This document shows positions 27,790-37,304 of a stretch of DNA of 64,000 bases, in pieces. The notes under the pieces are model-generated. The model was not told where the DNA came from, ran no database searches, and saw only the letters and a program-made list of their open reading frames with translations. The position numbers and the translations under genes were made by a program. The DNA is from Shinella sumterensis (GTDB lineage: Bacteria > Pseudomonadota > Alphaproteobacteria > Rhizobiales > Rhizobiaceae): positions 310,001-374,000 of the forward strand of contig NZ_MYFN02000003.1 of the NCBI RefSeq assembly GCF_004514425.2. The letters run 5' to 3'. The first letter of the stretch is position 1. Every line of letters begins with the position of its first letter.

Positions 27790-28725
27790 ATGGCACAGCA
27801 GGCATCAACGGCTTCGACACGCATGTCTGCGGCCACCTGGGGGCTCCTGAGCCTGCTCGGCCTCATCTGGGGCGGCTCGTTCTTCTTCGCGCGCGTCGCG
27901 GTGCCCTACGTGCCGCCGGCCACGCTGGTCCTGCTGCGCGTGGCCATCGCCGCCGTCGCCCTGCACATCTACATCGCCGGCCGCTTTTCGATCTACGCCA
28001 CGCTGCGCGCCCGCTGGCGCTCGTTCCTGCTGCTCGGCCTCATCAACAACGCCGTGCCGCACATGTTGATCTTTCTCGGCCAGACGCAGATCGGCGCCGG
28101 CCTCGCCTCCATCCTCAACGCGACGACGCCGATCTTCACCGTGCTGATTGCCAACCGGATGACCGCGGACGAAAAGCTGTCGCCGGCAAAGATCGCCGGG
28201 TGCCTGATCGGCCTTGCCGGCACCGCCGTCCTCATCGGCCCGCGTGCGCTCGCACCGTTCACCGGCGACAGCGGCCCGCCGCTCTGGGCCGTCGTCCTGC
28301 CCGTGCTCGCCGCCGTGTCCTACGGTTTCGCCGCGACCTACGGCAAGCGTTTCCGCGGCACCGCCCCGCCGGTCATCGCGGCCGGGCAGCTGACGGCCTC
28401 CACATTGCTCATGCTGCCGGTCTCGCTCGCCCTCGACGCCCCCTGGCAGCTTCCCCTGCCCCCAACCGGCGCCATCCTCGCCGTTCTGGCGCTGGCGCTC
28501 CTTTCCACGGCCTATGGCTACATCCTGTTCTTCCGAATCATGGCGGCGGCCGGCGCGACCAACACCTCTCTCGTCACCCTGCTCGTGCCGCCCAGCGCCA
28601 TCCTGCTCGGCGCCGTCTTCCTGGGCGAACGGCTGACGCCGCTCGGAATGCTGGGAATGGCGCTGGTCCTGCTCGGCCTCGTGGTTCTCGACGGCCGCCT
28701 GCTCGCCCGGTTTCCAAAACGTTAA
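27790..28725 (+). CDS. EamA/DMT-family transporter
   Basis: A 311-residue inner membrane protein with about ten helices in two EamA repeats of five. The first repeat opens with LLSLLGLIWGGSFFFARVAV, the typical drug/metabolite transporter start. It ends with a helix and a basic tail (RFPKR). The substrate is unknown. A start at the ATG at 27823 would also keep all helices. Confidence 0.9.
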   Translation: MAQQASTASTRMSAATWGLLSLLGLIWGGSFFFARVAVPYVPPATLVLLRVAIAAVALHIYIAGRFSIYATLRARWRSFLLLGLINNAVPHMLIFLGQTQIGAGLASILNATTPIFTVLIANRMTADEKLSPAKIAGCLIGLAGTAVLIGPRALAPFTGDSGPPLWAVVLPVLAAVSYGFAATYGKRFRGTAPPVIAAGQLTASTLLMLPVSLALDAPWQLPLPPTGAILAVLALALLSTAYGYILFFRIMAAAGATNTSLVTLLVPPSAILLGAVFLGERLTPLGMLGMALVLLGLVVLDGRLLARFPKR

Positions 28726-29005
28726 TACCCCCGGGGAACAAAGGGCTTTCAGCACCGTTTTTGCGAAATACGCAGCCCTTCGACGCCACGGTTGCGCCAC
28801 ACTGGTAAATGAACATTGCCGGCATTCGTCATTTGGTAGGGATTGTGAATTTTTTGTGGCGAGTGCTTTTGCGCATAAATTACAATATGTTAGGCCTGTG
28901 AATAACCGACTGCCGCAGGACCGATGTTGCATCGCAGCAACAAAACACCTTTTCAATCCGGTTTTTTCGGTCGTAATATCGAACCGTTAACGCAAGGAGG
29001 TCGCC

Positions 29006-29083
29006 ATGGGACTCACACATTCCTTGAATGTTCTGATGATCAGTGCAGCATTCCTCTTCGTCGCAACGATGATCTTCATCTGA
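29006..29083 (+). CDS. Candidate 25-residue membrane protein
   Basis: This very short ORF runs from ATG at 29006 to TGA at 29081-29083. An AAGGAGG ribosome site, as strong as any in the window, lies at the ideal distance upstream (28994-29000). The product begins MGLTHSLN, continues as one hydrophobic helix and ends TMIFI. A terminator follows about 60 bases later. The 480-base stretch between the EamA gene and metF otherwise holds no gene and is AT-richer than its surroundings. Expression is not proven. Confidence 0.6.
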   Translation: MGLTHSLNVLMISAAFLFVATMIFI

Positions 29084-29143
29084 GGCGATCAAGCGCAACC
29101 AGAGCGGCAGGCGACAACAAGAAATCCCTGCCGGAACCTTTTG

Positions 29144-29181
29144 AAAAAATGCATGGCCCGGAGACGGTGCCATGCATTTTT
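29144..29181. terminator. Bidirectional Rho-independent terminator
   Basis: AAAAATGCATGGC and GCCATGCATTTTT form a 13-bp perfect stem with an 11-base loop. A T-rich tail lies on either strand. It can end the small ORF transcript (plus) and metF (minus, stop at 29209). Confidence 0.9.
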
Positions 29182-29208
29182 CGTTTCGGGGAATGAGGCG
29201 GCGCTTGC

Positions 29209-30126
29209 TCAGGCCGCGGCGCCGGCAGCCGGACGGCGGTCGACCTTCGCAAGGCCCACGCCGTCGCAGACCGCGGAGACGAGATTGGCGCGGTTCATCG
29301 TGTAGAAATGGAACTCGTCGATGCCCCGCGAAATGAGATCCTCAAGCTGGCGCACGGCAAGTTCGACGGCGACGGCCGTGCGCTCCTGCGGCTTGTCGTC
29401 GACAGGCGACAGGCGCTCGGCAAGCCAGGCCGGCACCGTGGCGCCGCACATGCCTGCGAATTTCTGGACCTGCGCCAGATTGTGCACCGGCAGCAGGCCC
29501 GGCACGACTGGAATGGTGATGCCCGCCCGGCGCACGCGCTCCAGGTAGTGCTCGAACTGGTCGTTGTCGAAGAAGAACTGCGTCAGCGCGCGCGTGGCGC
29601 CCGCATCGACCTTGCGCTTGAGCATGTCGATATCGGCCGCGACATCGGCACTTTGCGGATGCTTTTCCGGATAGGCGGAGACGGAGACTTCGAAATCGGC
29701 AAGGCCGCGCAGGCCGGCGACCAGTTCCGCCGCATTGGCATAGCCGCCCGGATGCGGCTGGTAGGCCGTGCCCACGCCGCCCGGCGGATCGCCGCGCAGC
29801 GCCACGAAATGCTTGACGCCGATGGCCTGGAACTCCGCAACGACGGCGTTGACCTCTTCCTTCGTCGCGCCGACGCAGGTGAGATGCGAGGCCGCGGGCA
29901 GCCCCATCCCGAGCAGATGGCGCACCGTCGCCAGCGTCGGCACCTTGGTGGAGCCGCCGGCACCATAGGTCACCGACAGGAAGGCCGGTTCATAGGCCGA
30001 AAGCTGCGTGGCCGTTTCCCAGAGCTGCTTTTCCGCGTCCGCCGTCTTGGGCGGGAAGAACTCGAAAGACAGGCGGATGTCGCTGCGGGACGGCCCGCGG
30101 GAGGCATTGTCGGTCGCCTTGGTCAT
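29209..30126 (-). CDS. metF: 5,10-Methylenetetrahydrofolate reductase
   Basis: MetF reduces 5,10-methylene-THF to 5-methyl-THF for methionine synthesis, using FAD. The 305-residue product has the family length. SFEFFPPKT near the start, the VTYGAGGST segment, and ALRGDPPGG are conserved folate and flavin contacts. The ATG at 30126 is one base past the stop of the ArsR-methyltransferase gene. The two form an operon, probably controlled by that regulator. Confidence 0.97.
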   Translation of the reverse strand: MTKATDNASRGPSRSDIRLSFEFFPPKTADAEKQLWETATQLSAYEPAFLSVTYGAGGSTKVPTLATVRHLLGMGLPAASHLTCVGATKEEVNAVVAEFQAIGVKHFVALRGDPPGGVGTAYQPHPGGYANAAELVAGLRGLADFEVSVSAYPEKHPQSADVAADIDMLKRKVDAGATRALTQFFFDNDQFEHYLERVRRAGITIPVVPGLLPVHNLAQVQKFAGMCGATVPAWLAERLSPVDDKPQERTAVAVELAVRQLEDLISRGIDEFHFYTMNRANLVSAVCDGVGLAKVDRRPAAGAAA

Positions 30127-30127
30127 G

Positions 30128-31135
30128 TCAACTCCTTCTGCGGATGGCGATCTTGCCGGCCGCCGGTTCACGCCGGTCGCGGGCAAGCCATATGGTCACG
30201 GTCAGCGCATCGGCGGCCGAATGCGCGGGCTTCAGATCGACGATCTCCTCGACGGCGAGCCCTGCCTTCTCAAGCCAGTCGGCAAGGATCTGGTGCGAGA
30301 AACCGAGGCGAATATGGGCATGGTCGTTCCGAAGGTGCTCCAGCCCGTGCGGCGCGAGATCAATGATGGCGAGGCGGCCACCGGGTGCGAGCATGCGCGC
30401 CGCTTCCGCGATCGCCGCCTCCGGCTCCTCGAGGAAGTGCAGCACCTGATGGATCGTCACCACATCGAACTCGTCGCGCTCGAGCGGCAGGTTGAAGATA
30501 TCGCCGTGGCGGATGGACGCCTTGGTGATGCCCGCGCGGTCGAGATTGGCCCGCGCCACCGCCAGCATGTCACGGCTGGCATCCACACCGACGCCGCGCT
30601 GGTAGAGCCCTTCGAACAGCTGGAGAATGCGGCCCGTGCCGGTGCCGAGGTCGAGGAAGGCATCGACCGGCTCGGTGCCGATCATCGCGGCAAGCTTCGC
30701 CTCCACCTCCGCGTCGCTGACATGGAGGCGACGCATCGCGTCCCAGTCGGCCGCGTTGCGGCTGAAATAGGCCTGCGCCTTGTCGGCCCGCACCTTCTTC
30801 AGCACCCGCAGCCGCTCGTCGTCGCGCGCCAGAACCGCGTCCGCCCCATCGGCCGTCTCAAGCAGCTGGCGCGCCAGCGCCACGGCCGCGCCGCCCTGGC
30901 TGAGCCGGAAGAAGGCCCATGCCCCCTCCTGATAGCGATCGACAAGCCCGGCTTCGGCGAGAAGCTTCAGGTGACGCGAGATGCGCGGCTGGGACTGGCC
31001 GAGAATGTCGGTGAGATCCGTCACGGTCAGGTCGCCATGGGAAAGCAGCGCAAGCAGACGAAGGCGCGTCGGCTCGCCGGCGGCCTTCAGGATCTCCACG
31101 ATGTCATCAAGTCCGAGTTTCTGCGCGTCGCCCAT
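30128..31135 (-). CDS. ArsR-family regulator fused to a SAM-dependent methyltransferase domain (SahR-like)
   Basis: The ATG at 31135 gives 335 residues. Residues 1-95 or so are a winged helix of the ArsR type (GEPTRLRLLALLSHGDLTVTDL, then QSQPRISRHLKLL as recognition helix). The rest is a class I methyltransferase with the SAM motif FLDLGTGTGRILQLF. The metF linkage and a 20-bp palindrome upstream match what I recall of SahR-type regulators of the methionine/S-adenosylhomocysteine cycle in alphaproteobacteria. The methyltransferase domain may sense SAH rather than catalyse. The role is inferred; the domains are clear. Confidence 0.88.
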   Translation of the reverse strand: MGDAQKLGLDDIVEILKAAGEPTRLRLLALLSHGDLTVTDLTDILGQSQPRISRHLKLLAEAGLVDRYQEGAWAFFRLSQGGAAVALARQLLETADGADAVLARDDERLRVLKKVRADKAQAYFSRNAADWDAMRRLHVSDAEVEAKLAAMIGTEPVDAFLDLGTGTGRILQLFEGLYQRGVGVDASRDMLAVARANLDRAGITKASIRHGDIFNLPLERDEFDVVTIHQVLHFLEEPEAAIAEAARMLAPGGRLAIIDLAPHGLEHLRNDHAHIRLGFSHQILADWLEKAGLAVEEIVDLKPAHSAADALTVTIWLARDRREPAAGKIAIRRRS

Positions 31136-31151
31136 GGCTTTTCCAATCAAG

Positions 31152-31171
31152 ACATAAAGATATGTTTATGT
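31152..31171. promoter_or_regulatory. Palindromic operator upstream of the ArsR-methyltransferase/metF operon
   Basis: ACATAAA and TTTATGT (7-bp perfect arms) flank the six-base centre GATATG. It sits 16 bases before the regulator's ATG. ArsR-family regulators bind AT-rich dyads of this size, and ATAAAGATAT-type centres fit SahR sites as I recall them. Probably autoregulation of the operon. Confidence 0.7.
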
Positions 31172-31299
31172 GATTAACCCGCTGCTTGCAAGAGCCAATC
31201 GACAGGAACCTGTCCCGCGCAACCCCGCCCCGCCGTTGATCATCGCAGGACTGGCGGCAAGCCGCCGGGATACCGATCTTCCCATTATCGGCGGCAAAG

Positions 31300-31325
31300 A
31301 AAAACCCCGGCGAACCGGGGTTTTT
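31300..31325. terminator. Rho-independent terminator of ettA
   Basis: AAAAACCCCGG / CCGGGGTTTTT with a four-base CGAA loop. It ends 20 bases before the ettA stop in plus coordinates, so it terminates the minus-strand transcript. The A and T runs make it usable from either side. Confidence 0.92.
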
Positions 31326-31345
31326 CAAACGTGGCGGCAGCAGGC

Positions 31346-32995
<1,650 letters not shown>

Positions 32996-33102
32996 GCAAA
33001 CGCGCTCCGGGTCGGACAAATTTGCCCGCTATGTAGGCGAATTATCCGCCCGCGGCAATCTCTTGAAGCCAGCGCATACAGGCCCATGCGATCGGCCGGC
33101 GT

Positions 33103-33867
33103 CTATTGCAGGGCCGCCCTGTCGGCCGTCGCCGCGCCCGTCCAACCCTCCGTGCACCGCGACGTCGTGGGCTTGGCGTCTGCGATCAGCGCTGGAAGCG
33201 CCCCCTCGCCGGCCGCGATGCCGATGGTCAGGCCGGTGACCACGGTGCGGTTGCCGGTCTTGCGGCAGGTCAGGCGCACACGTTCGCCGGCGCCTGAGCC
33301 GAAGGCGGCATCGAAGGCCTTGCGCACCTCCGCCAGCGTGACCGTGCCGCCGGCCTTGCCGGCAAAGACCGCCAGCACCGGTGATGCGTTGAGCTGGTCG
33401 AGCAGGTCCAGCGACCGGGCATAATAGGCTTCCGCCGATACCGCGACGCAGCTGCCGCTCTTCAGCCAAAGCCTGCGGTCGAAACCGGATCGCACGGCCG
33501 GCATGGCGGCCGTGAGGCGGTCTCTGGTCGCCGACGCGAGCGTGACCTCGGGCAGATCGGTCCATGTCCCCTTTTTTGCCTTCTGCGCCAGCCCGGCCTC
33601 GACGCCGCAATAGCTCTTGCGCGGCTGGAAACGGCCGACCAGCGAGAAGCGTTGCGCCGCTCCAGTGGAAGCCGAAAACCCGATGCAGCCCTTGCTCTTC
33701 GGCCGCGCCGCGCAATAGCCGGCCTGCCAGCCGACGGACAGGACCTCTCGCGTGCCGCCCTTTGCGGGCGCGGATTGCGCCCATGCGGCGGCCGGCGCGA
33801 AAACCAGAAGGCAGGCGATGAACAGGGATAATGCGGCCTGAACAGGCAAGGCGACGATCGTCTTCAT
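33103..33867 (-). CDS. RNase T2-like secreted protein lacking catalytic residues
   Basis: A 254-residue protein with a signal peptide (about 1-30, ending AWA). It follows the alphaproteobacterial RNase T2 layout. LSVGWQAGYC (43-52) stands at the first strand. The region of the first catalytic motif (usual HGLWP) reads VGRFQ (77-81). That of the second (usual HEWxKHGTC) reads RLWLKSGSC (132-140). AEAYYARSLDLLDQLNASP and VTLAEVRKAFDAAFG follow. Both motif histidines, the glutamate and the second-motif KH histidine are replaced. The frame is intact, so it looks like a maintained pseudoenzyme. Family assignment is by eye. Confidence 0.7.
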   Translation of the reverse strand: MKTIVALPVQAALSLFIACLLVFAPAAAWAQSAPAKGGTREVLSVGWQAGYCAARPKSKGCIGFSASTGAAQRFSLVGRFQPRKSYCGVEAGLAQKAKKGTWTDLPEVTLASATRDRLTAAMPAVRSGFDRRLWLKSGSCVAVSAEAYYARSLDLLDQLNASPVLAVFAGKAGGTVTLAEVRKAFDAAFGSGAGERVRLTCRKTGNRTVVTGLTIGIAAGEGALPALIADAKPTTSRCTEGWTGAATADRAALQ

Positions 33868-34036
33868 GACGGGCTCCCCTTATGAGAACAAAACAAGATC
33901 ATATGCAACCAAAAATCATGAAAATGCAACCCCAGAGAATGAAAATCGCGATAAACGCGAGCATCGGCGAAAATACACGTCGCATCCCATTGTCTTTCCT
34001 GCGCAAATCACGTTGACCTCTAGACAAACGGGAGGA

Positions 34037-35002
34037 ATGGCCGTGTTTTCCGAAGTCCAGACGCTCAACAGCCCGAGCGGTGCGACGCTTGCGCTTCGCC
34101 ATGCGCCGGCGCGCGGCAAGCCGCGCGGCATCCTGCTCCTGAGCCACGGCCTTGCCGAACACAGCGCCCGCTATGACGCCTTCGCGACGCGCATGGCGGA
34201 CGAGGCATTCCATGTCTATGCACACGATCATCGCGGCCACGGCCATACGACGGCGCGCGATGCGCCGCGCGGCCAGTTCGCGCCGAAGAACGGCGTCGAC
34301 CGCGTGCTGGAGGATATGCGCGCGGTCCGCGACCTGGCCATCGGCCGGCATCCGGGCCTGCCCGTCGTGCTGTTCGGCCACTCCATGGGCGGCCTGCTGG
34401 CGCTCGCCTATGCCGAGGCGCGTCCCGGCGATATCGATGCGCTGGCCGTGTGGAATTCCAACCTGGAGCCGGGGCTGGCCGGGCGGGTCGCCCAGGTCGT
34501 GCTGGCCGCGGAGCGCATGCTGAAGGGGTCCGATGTGCCGAGCGGCGTCCTGCCCCGCCTCACCTTCGGCGCCTGGGGCAAGCGCATCGCCGGCGCGCGC
34601 ACGCCCTTCGACTGGCTGTCGCACGATGCCGCCGCGGTGGATGCCTATATCGCCGATCCGCTCTGCGGCTTCGATGTGAATGTCTCGATGTGGCTCGACA
34701 TTTTCGCCGTCACCTTCGCCGATGCGTCCGCCGAAGGGCTCGGCCGCCTGCCGAAATCCCTGCCGATCCACCTGGTCGGCGGCGGTGAGGATCCGGCGAC
34801 GGAGAACGGCAAGGCGACGCGCGCCTTCGCAGCGCGACTTGAAAAATCGCGGCTTGAGGACGTGACGACAACAGTCTATCCCGGCATGCGCCACGAGACG
34901 CTGAACGAGATTGCGCTCCTGCGCGACCCGGCCGTGGACGCCTTTGCCGGCTGGTGCCGGCGCGTGGCGGAGACCAAGCGCCGGAGCCCCGAAGCCGCAT
35001 GA
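34037..35002 (+). CDS. Alpha/beta hydrolase, monoacylglycerol lipase-like
   Basis: The ATG at 34037 has a GGAGGA ribosome site and gives 321 residues. The nucleophile elbow GHSMGG, the HGLAEHSARYD oxyanion region, an acid in GGGEDPAT and the histidine in GMRHETLNE make up a complete catalytic triad in the Hydrolase_4 (monoglyceride lipase / lysophospholipase) arrangement. It has no signal peptide. It overlaps the following EamA gene by ATGA. Confidence 0.9.
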   Translation: MAVFSEVQTLNSPSGATLALRHAPARGKPRGILLLSHGLAEHSARYDAFATRMADEAFHVYAHDHRGHGHTTARDAPRGQFAPKNGVDRVLEDMRAVRDLAIGRHPGLPVVLFGHSMGGLLALAYAEARPGDIDALAVWNSNLEPGLAGRVAQVVLAAERMLKGSDVPSGVLPRLTFGAWGKRIAGARTPFDWLSHDAAAVDAYIADPLCGFDVNVSMWLDIFAVTFADASAEGLGRLPKSLPIHLVGGGEDPATENGKATRAFAARLEKSRLEDVTTTVYPGMRHETLNEIALLRDPAVDAFAGWCRRVAETKRRSPEAA

Positions 35003-35943
35003 GCACGTCTGCTGTAATGCCGTTGCGCAACGAGGTCAGCCTCGGCCTCTTCCTCATGGTTCTCTCGGTGCTGGTGTCCCCTGTCATCGATATCTTCGCC
35101 AAGCTCGCCGTCACCGCCGTGCCGGCCACCGAGATCACCTTCGTGCGCCTGCTCTTCCAGATGGTGGTGCTGGCACCGATCTGCCTGATGCGCGGCACCC
35201 TGCTGGATGTGACCTGGCGCAAGATGGGCCTGCATGCGGCCCGCGGCCTGCTCATGGCGATCACCATGATCAGCTTCGTCACGGCGCTCGCCGTCATGGA
35301 GGTGGCGGATGCCATTGCCATCTTCTTCGTCGAGCCGATCATCCTGACGATCCTCGGGTCGATCGTGCTGAAGGAAACCATCGGCTGGCGGCGCTACACG
35401 GCCTGCGCCGTCGGCTTCTTCGGCTCGCTGCTCGTCATCCGGCCCAGCCTGCAGGAGGTGGGCCTCATCGCGCTGATGCCTGTCGTCGCGGCGTTCTCGC
35501 TGGCCCTTTTCTTTCTGCTGACACGGCTCGTTGCCCAGAAGGAGGATCCCTGGTCCATGCAGTTCTATGCCGGCTTCTGGGGTGCGCTGTTCGCCGGCCT
35601 GCTGCTTGCCGTCGGCAACAGCCTCGGCATCGGCATTCTGACCCCGGTCATGCCGGACCTCAAGAACACGCTTTACATTGCCGGCGCCGCCATCGCCGCC
35701 ACCATTGCCGGCGTGCTCGGGGTCTATGCCTACCGCTCCGCGCCGGCCTCGACGCTCGCGCCGCTGCAATATCTGGAGATCGTCTCGGCGACAGTGCTCG
35801 GCTGGTGGGTGTTCGATCATCTGCCTGATGCCATCAAGTGGCTCGGCATCGCCATCATCATCGGCTCGGGCCTCTATGTCATCTGGCGCGAGCGGCAGGT
35901 CGGCAAGACCGCCACCATCCCGACGGTCAACACGCCGATCTGA
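34999..35943 (+). CDS. EamA/DMT-family transporter
   Basis: A 314-residue membrane protein with about ten helices and two EamA repeats. The start overlaps the lipase-like gene's stop by four bases (ATGA), which fixes it and shows an operon. LVSPVIDIFAKLAV and EPIILTILGSIVLKE are family-type segments. It is distinct in sequence from the EamA protein at 27790. The substrate is unknown. Confidence 0.9.
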   Translation: MSTSAVMPLRNEVSLGLFLMVLSVLVSPVIDIFAKLAVTAVPATEITFVRLLFQMVVLAPICLMRGTLLDVTWRKMGLHAARGLLMAITMISFVTALAVMEVADAIAIFFVEPIILTILGSIVLKETIGWRRYTACAVGFFGSLLVIRPSLQEVGLIALMPVVAAFSLALFFLLTRLVAQKEDPWSMQFYAGFWGALFAGLLLAVGNSLGIGILTPVMPDLKNTLYIAGAAIAATIAGVLGVYAYRSAPASTLAPLQYLEIVSATVLGWWVFDHLPDAIKWLGIAIIIGSGLYVIWRERQVGKTATIPTVNTPI

Positions 35944-36107
35944 CGAAAGTAAAATGCGGCGCGCGCGGCAGGCATCAAGTCAGTCTGAGCCGTCATCACC
36001 TGCCATCTCCCCGCCGCTATGCGGCCCGCGGGCTTTTTGTTATCCAGGGGAAAACAGGCGAAAAGCCCGATGGGTGCATGCATGCGGCCATCGCGGAGGA
36101 GTGCACC

Positions 36108-37304
36108 ATGGACAAGTCGAACCTGCCGCTTGCCGGCATCAGGGTCATCGAACTGGCGCGGGTCCTTGCCGGCCCCTGGGCCGGGCAGATGCTGGCGGAT
36201 CTGGGCGCCGATGTCATCAAGATCGAGAACCCGGATGGCGGCGACGACACCCGCGCCTGGGGCCCGCCCTTCGTGATGGGCAGGGACGGCGAAAACCTCT
36301 CGGCCGCCTATTACCACGCCACCAACCGCGGCAAGCGTTCCATCGCCGTCGACCTGAAGACCGAGCAAGGCCGCGACACCGTCCACCGTCTCATCGCCAC
36401 GGCGGATGTGGTGATCGAAAACTTCAAGGTGGGCGGCCTCGTTAAATACGGGCTCGACCATGCGAGCCTCGCCAAACGGCACCCGAAGCTCATCTACTGC
36501 TCGATCACCGGCTTCGGGCAGGACGGCCCCTATGCCGCACGCGCCGGCTACGATTACATCGTGCAGGGCATGTCGGGCTTCATGTCCGTCACCGGCGCGC
36601 CGGACGGCGAGCCGATGAAGGCGGGCGTCGCCATCGCCGATATCTTCACCGGCATCTATGCCGTCACCGCCATCCAGGCCGCCCTCATCCATGTGATGAA
36701 GACGGGCAAGGGCCAGCACATCGACATGGCGCTGCTCGACGTGCAGTCCGCCGTGATGGCGAACCAGAACATGAATTTCCTGGCCTCCGGCACGGCGCCG
36801 ACGCGGCTCGGCAACGCCCATCCCAATATCTCGCCCTACGAGGTCGTGCCGGCATCGGACGGCCATGTCATTCTGGCCGTGGGCAATGACGGGCAGTTCC
36901 GCAAGCTCTGCGGCATCCTGAAGCTCGAAGGCATGGCGGACGACGCGCGCTTCGCCACCAACCGCGCGCGTGTCGCAAACCGCGACGAGGTCCGCCGCCG
37001 CGTCACCGCCGCGACGGCGACCATCGCCAAGGCCGAGCTCCTGGCCGCCTGCGAGCGGGACGGCGTGCCCGCCGGGCCGATCAATTCGATTGCCGAGACC
37101 TTCGACGATCCGCAGGTCAAGGCGCGCGGCCTGCGTGTCGACCTGCCGGATGCGGACGGCAACGTCATTCCCGGCGTGCGCACGCCCATCGTCTTTTCCG
37201 GCACGCCGCTCGTCTACGACAGGCCGAGCCCGCGGCTCGGCGAGCACACCGAGGCCGTGCTGGCCGAACTTGGCATCCTCGAAACGGGAAAGAAAAACGC
37301 ATGA
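36108..37304 (+). CDS. Family III CoA-transferase (CaiB/BaiF/Frc type)
   Basis: A 398-residue enzyme that would move CoA between two carboxylates. LAGIRVIELARVLAGPWAGQMLADLGADVIKIE is the family's N-terminal block. KVGGLVKYGLD and AGYDYIVQGMSGFMSVTG follow. The catalytic aspartate should be D178 in AGVAIADIFTG, by alignment with formyl-CoA transferase Asp169. A GGAGG ribosome site precedes the ATG. It overlaps the following ThDP-enzyme gene by ATGA, so the two enzymes probably act in one pathway. Confidence 0.92.
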   Translation: MDKSNLPLAGIRVIELARVLAGPWAGQMLADLGADVIKIENPDGGDDTRAWGPPFVMGRDGENLSAAYYHATNRGKRSIAVDLKTEQGRDTVHRLIATADVVIENFKVGGLVKYGLDHASLAKRHPKLIYCSITGFGQDGPYAARAGYDYIVQGMSGFMSVTGAPDGEPMKAGVAIADIFTGIYAVTAIQAALIHVMKTGKGQHIDMALLDVQSAVMANQNMNFLASGTAPTRLGNAHPNISPYEVVPASDGHVILAVGNDGQFRKLCGILKLEGMADDARFATNRARVANRDEVRRRVTAATATIAKAELLAACERDGVPAGPINSIAETFDDPQVKARGLRVDLPDADGNVIPGVRTPIVFSGTPLVYDRPSPRLGEHTEAVLAELGILETGKKNA

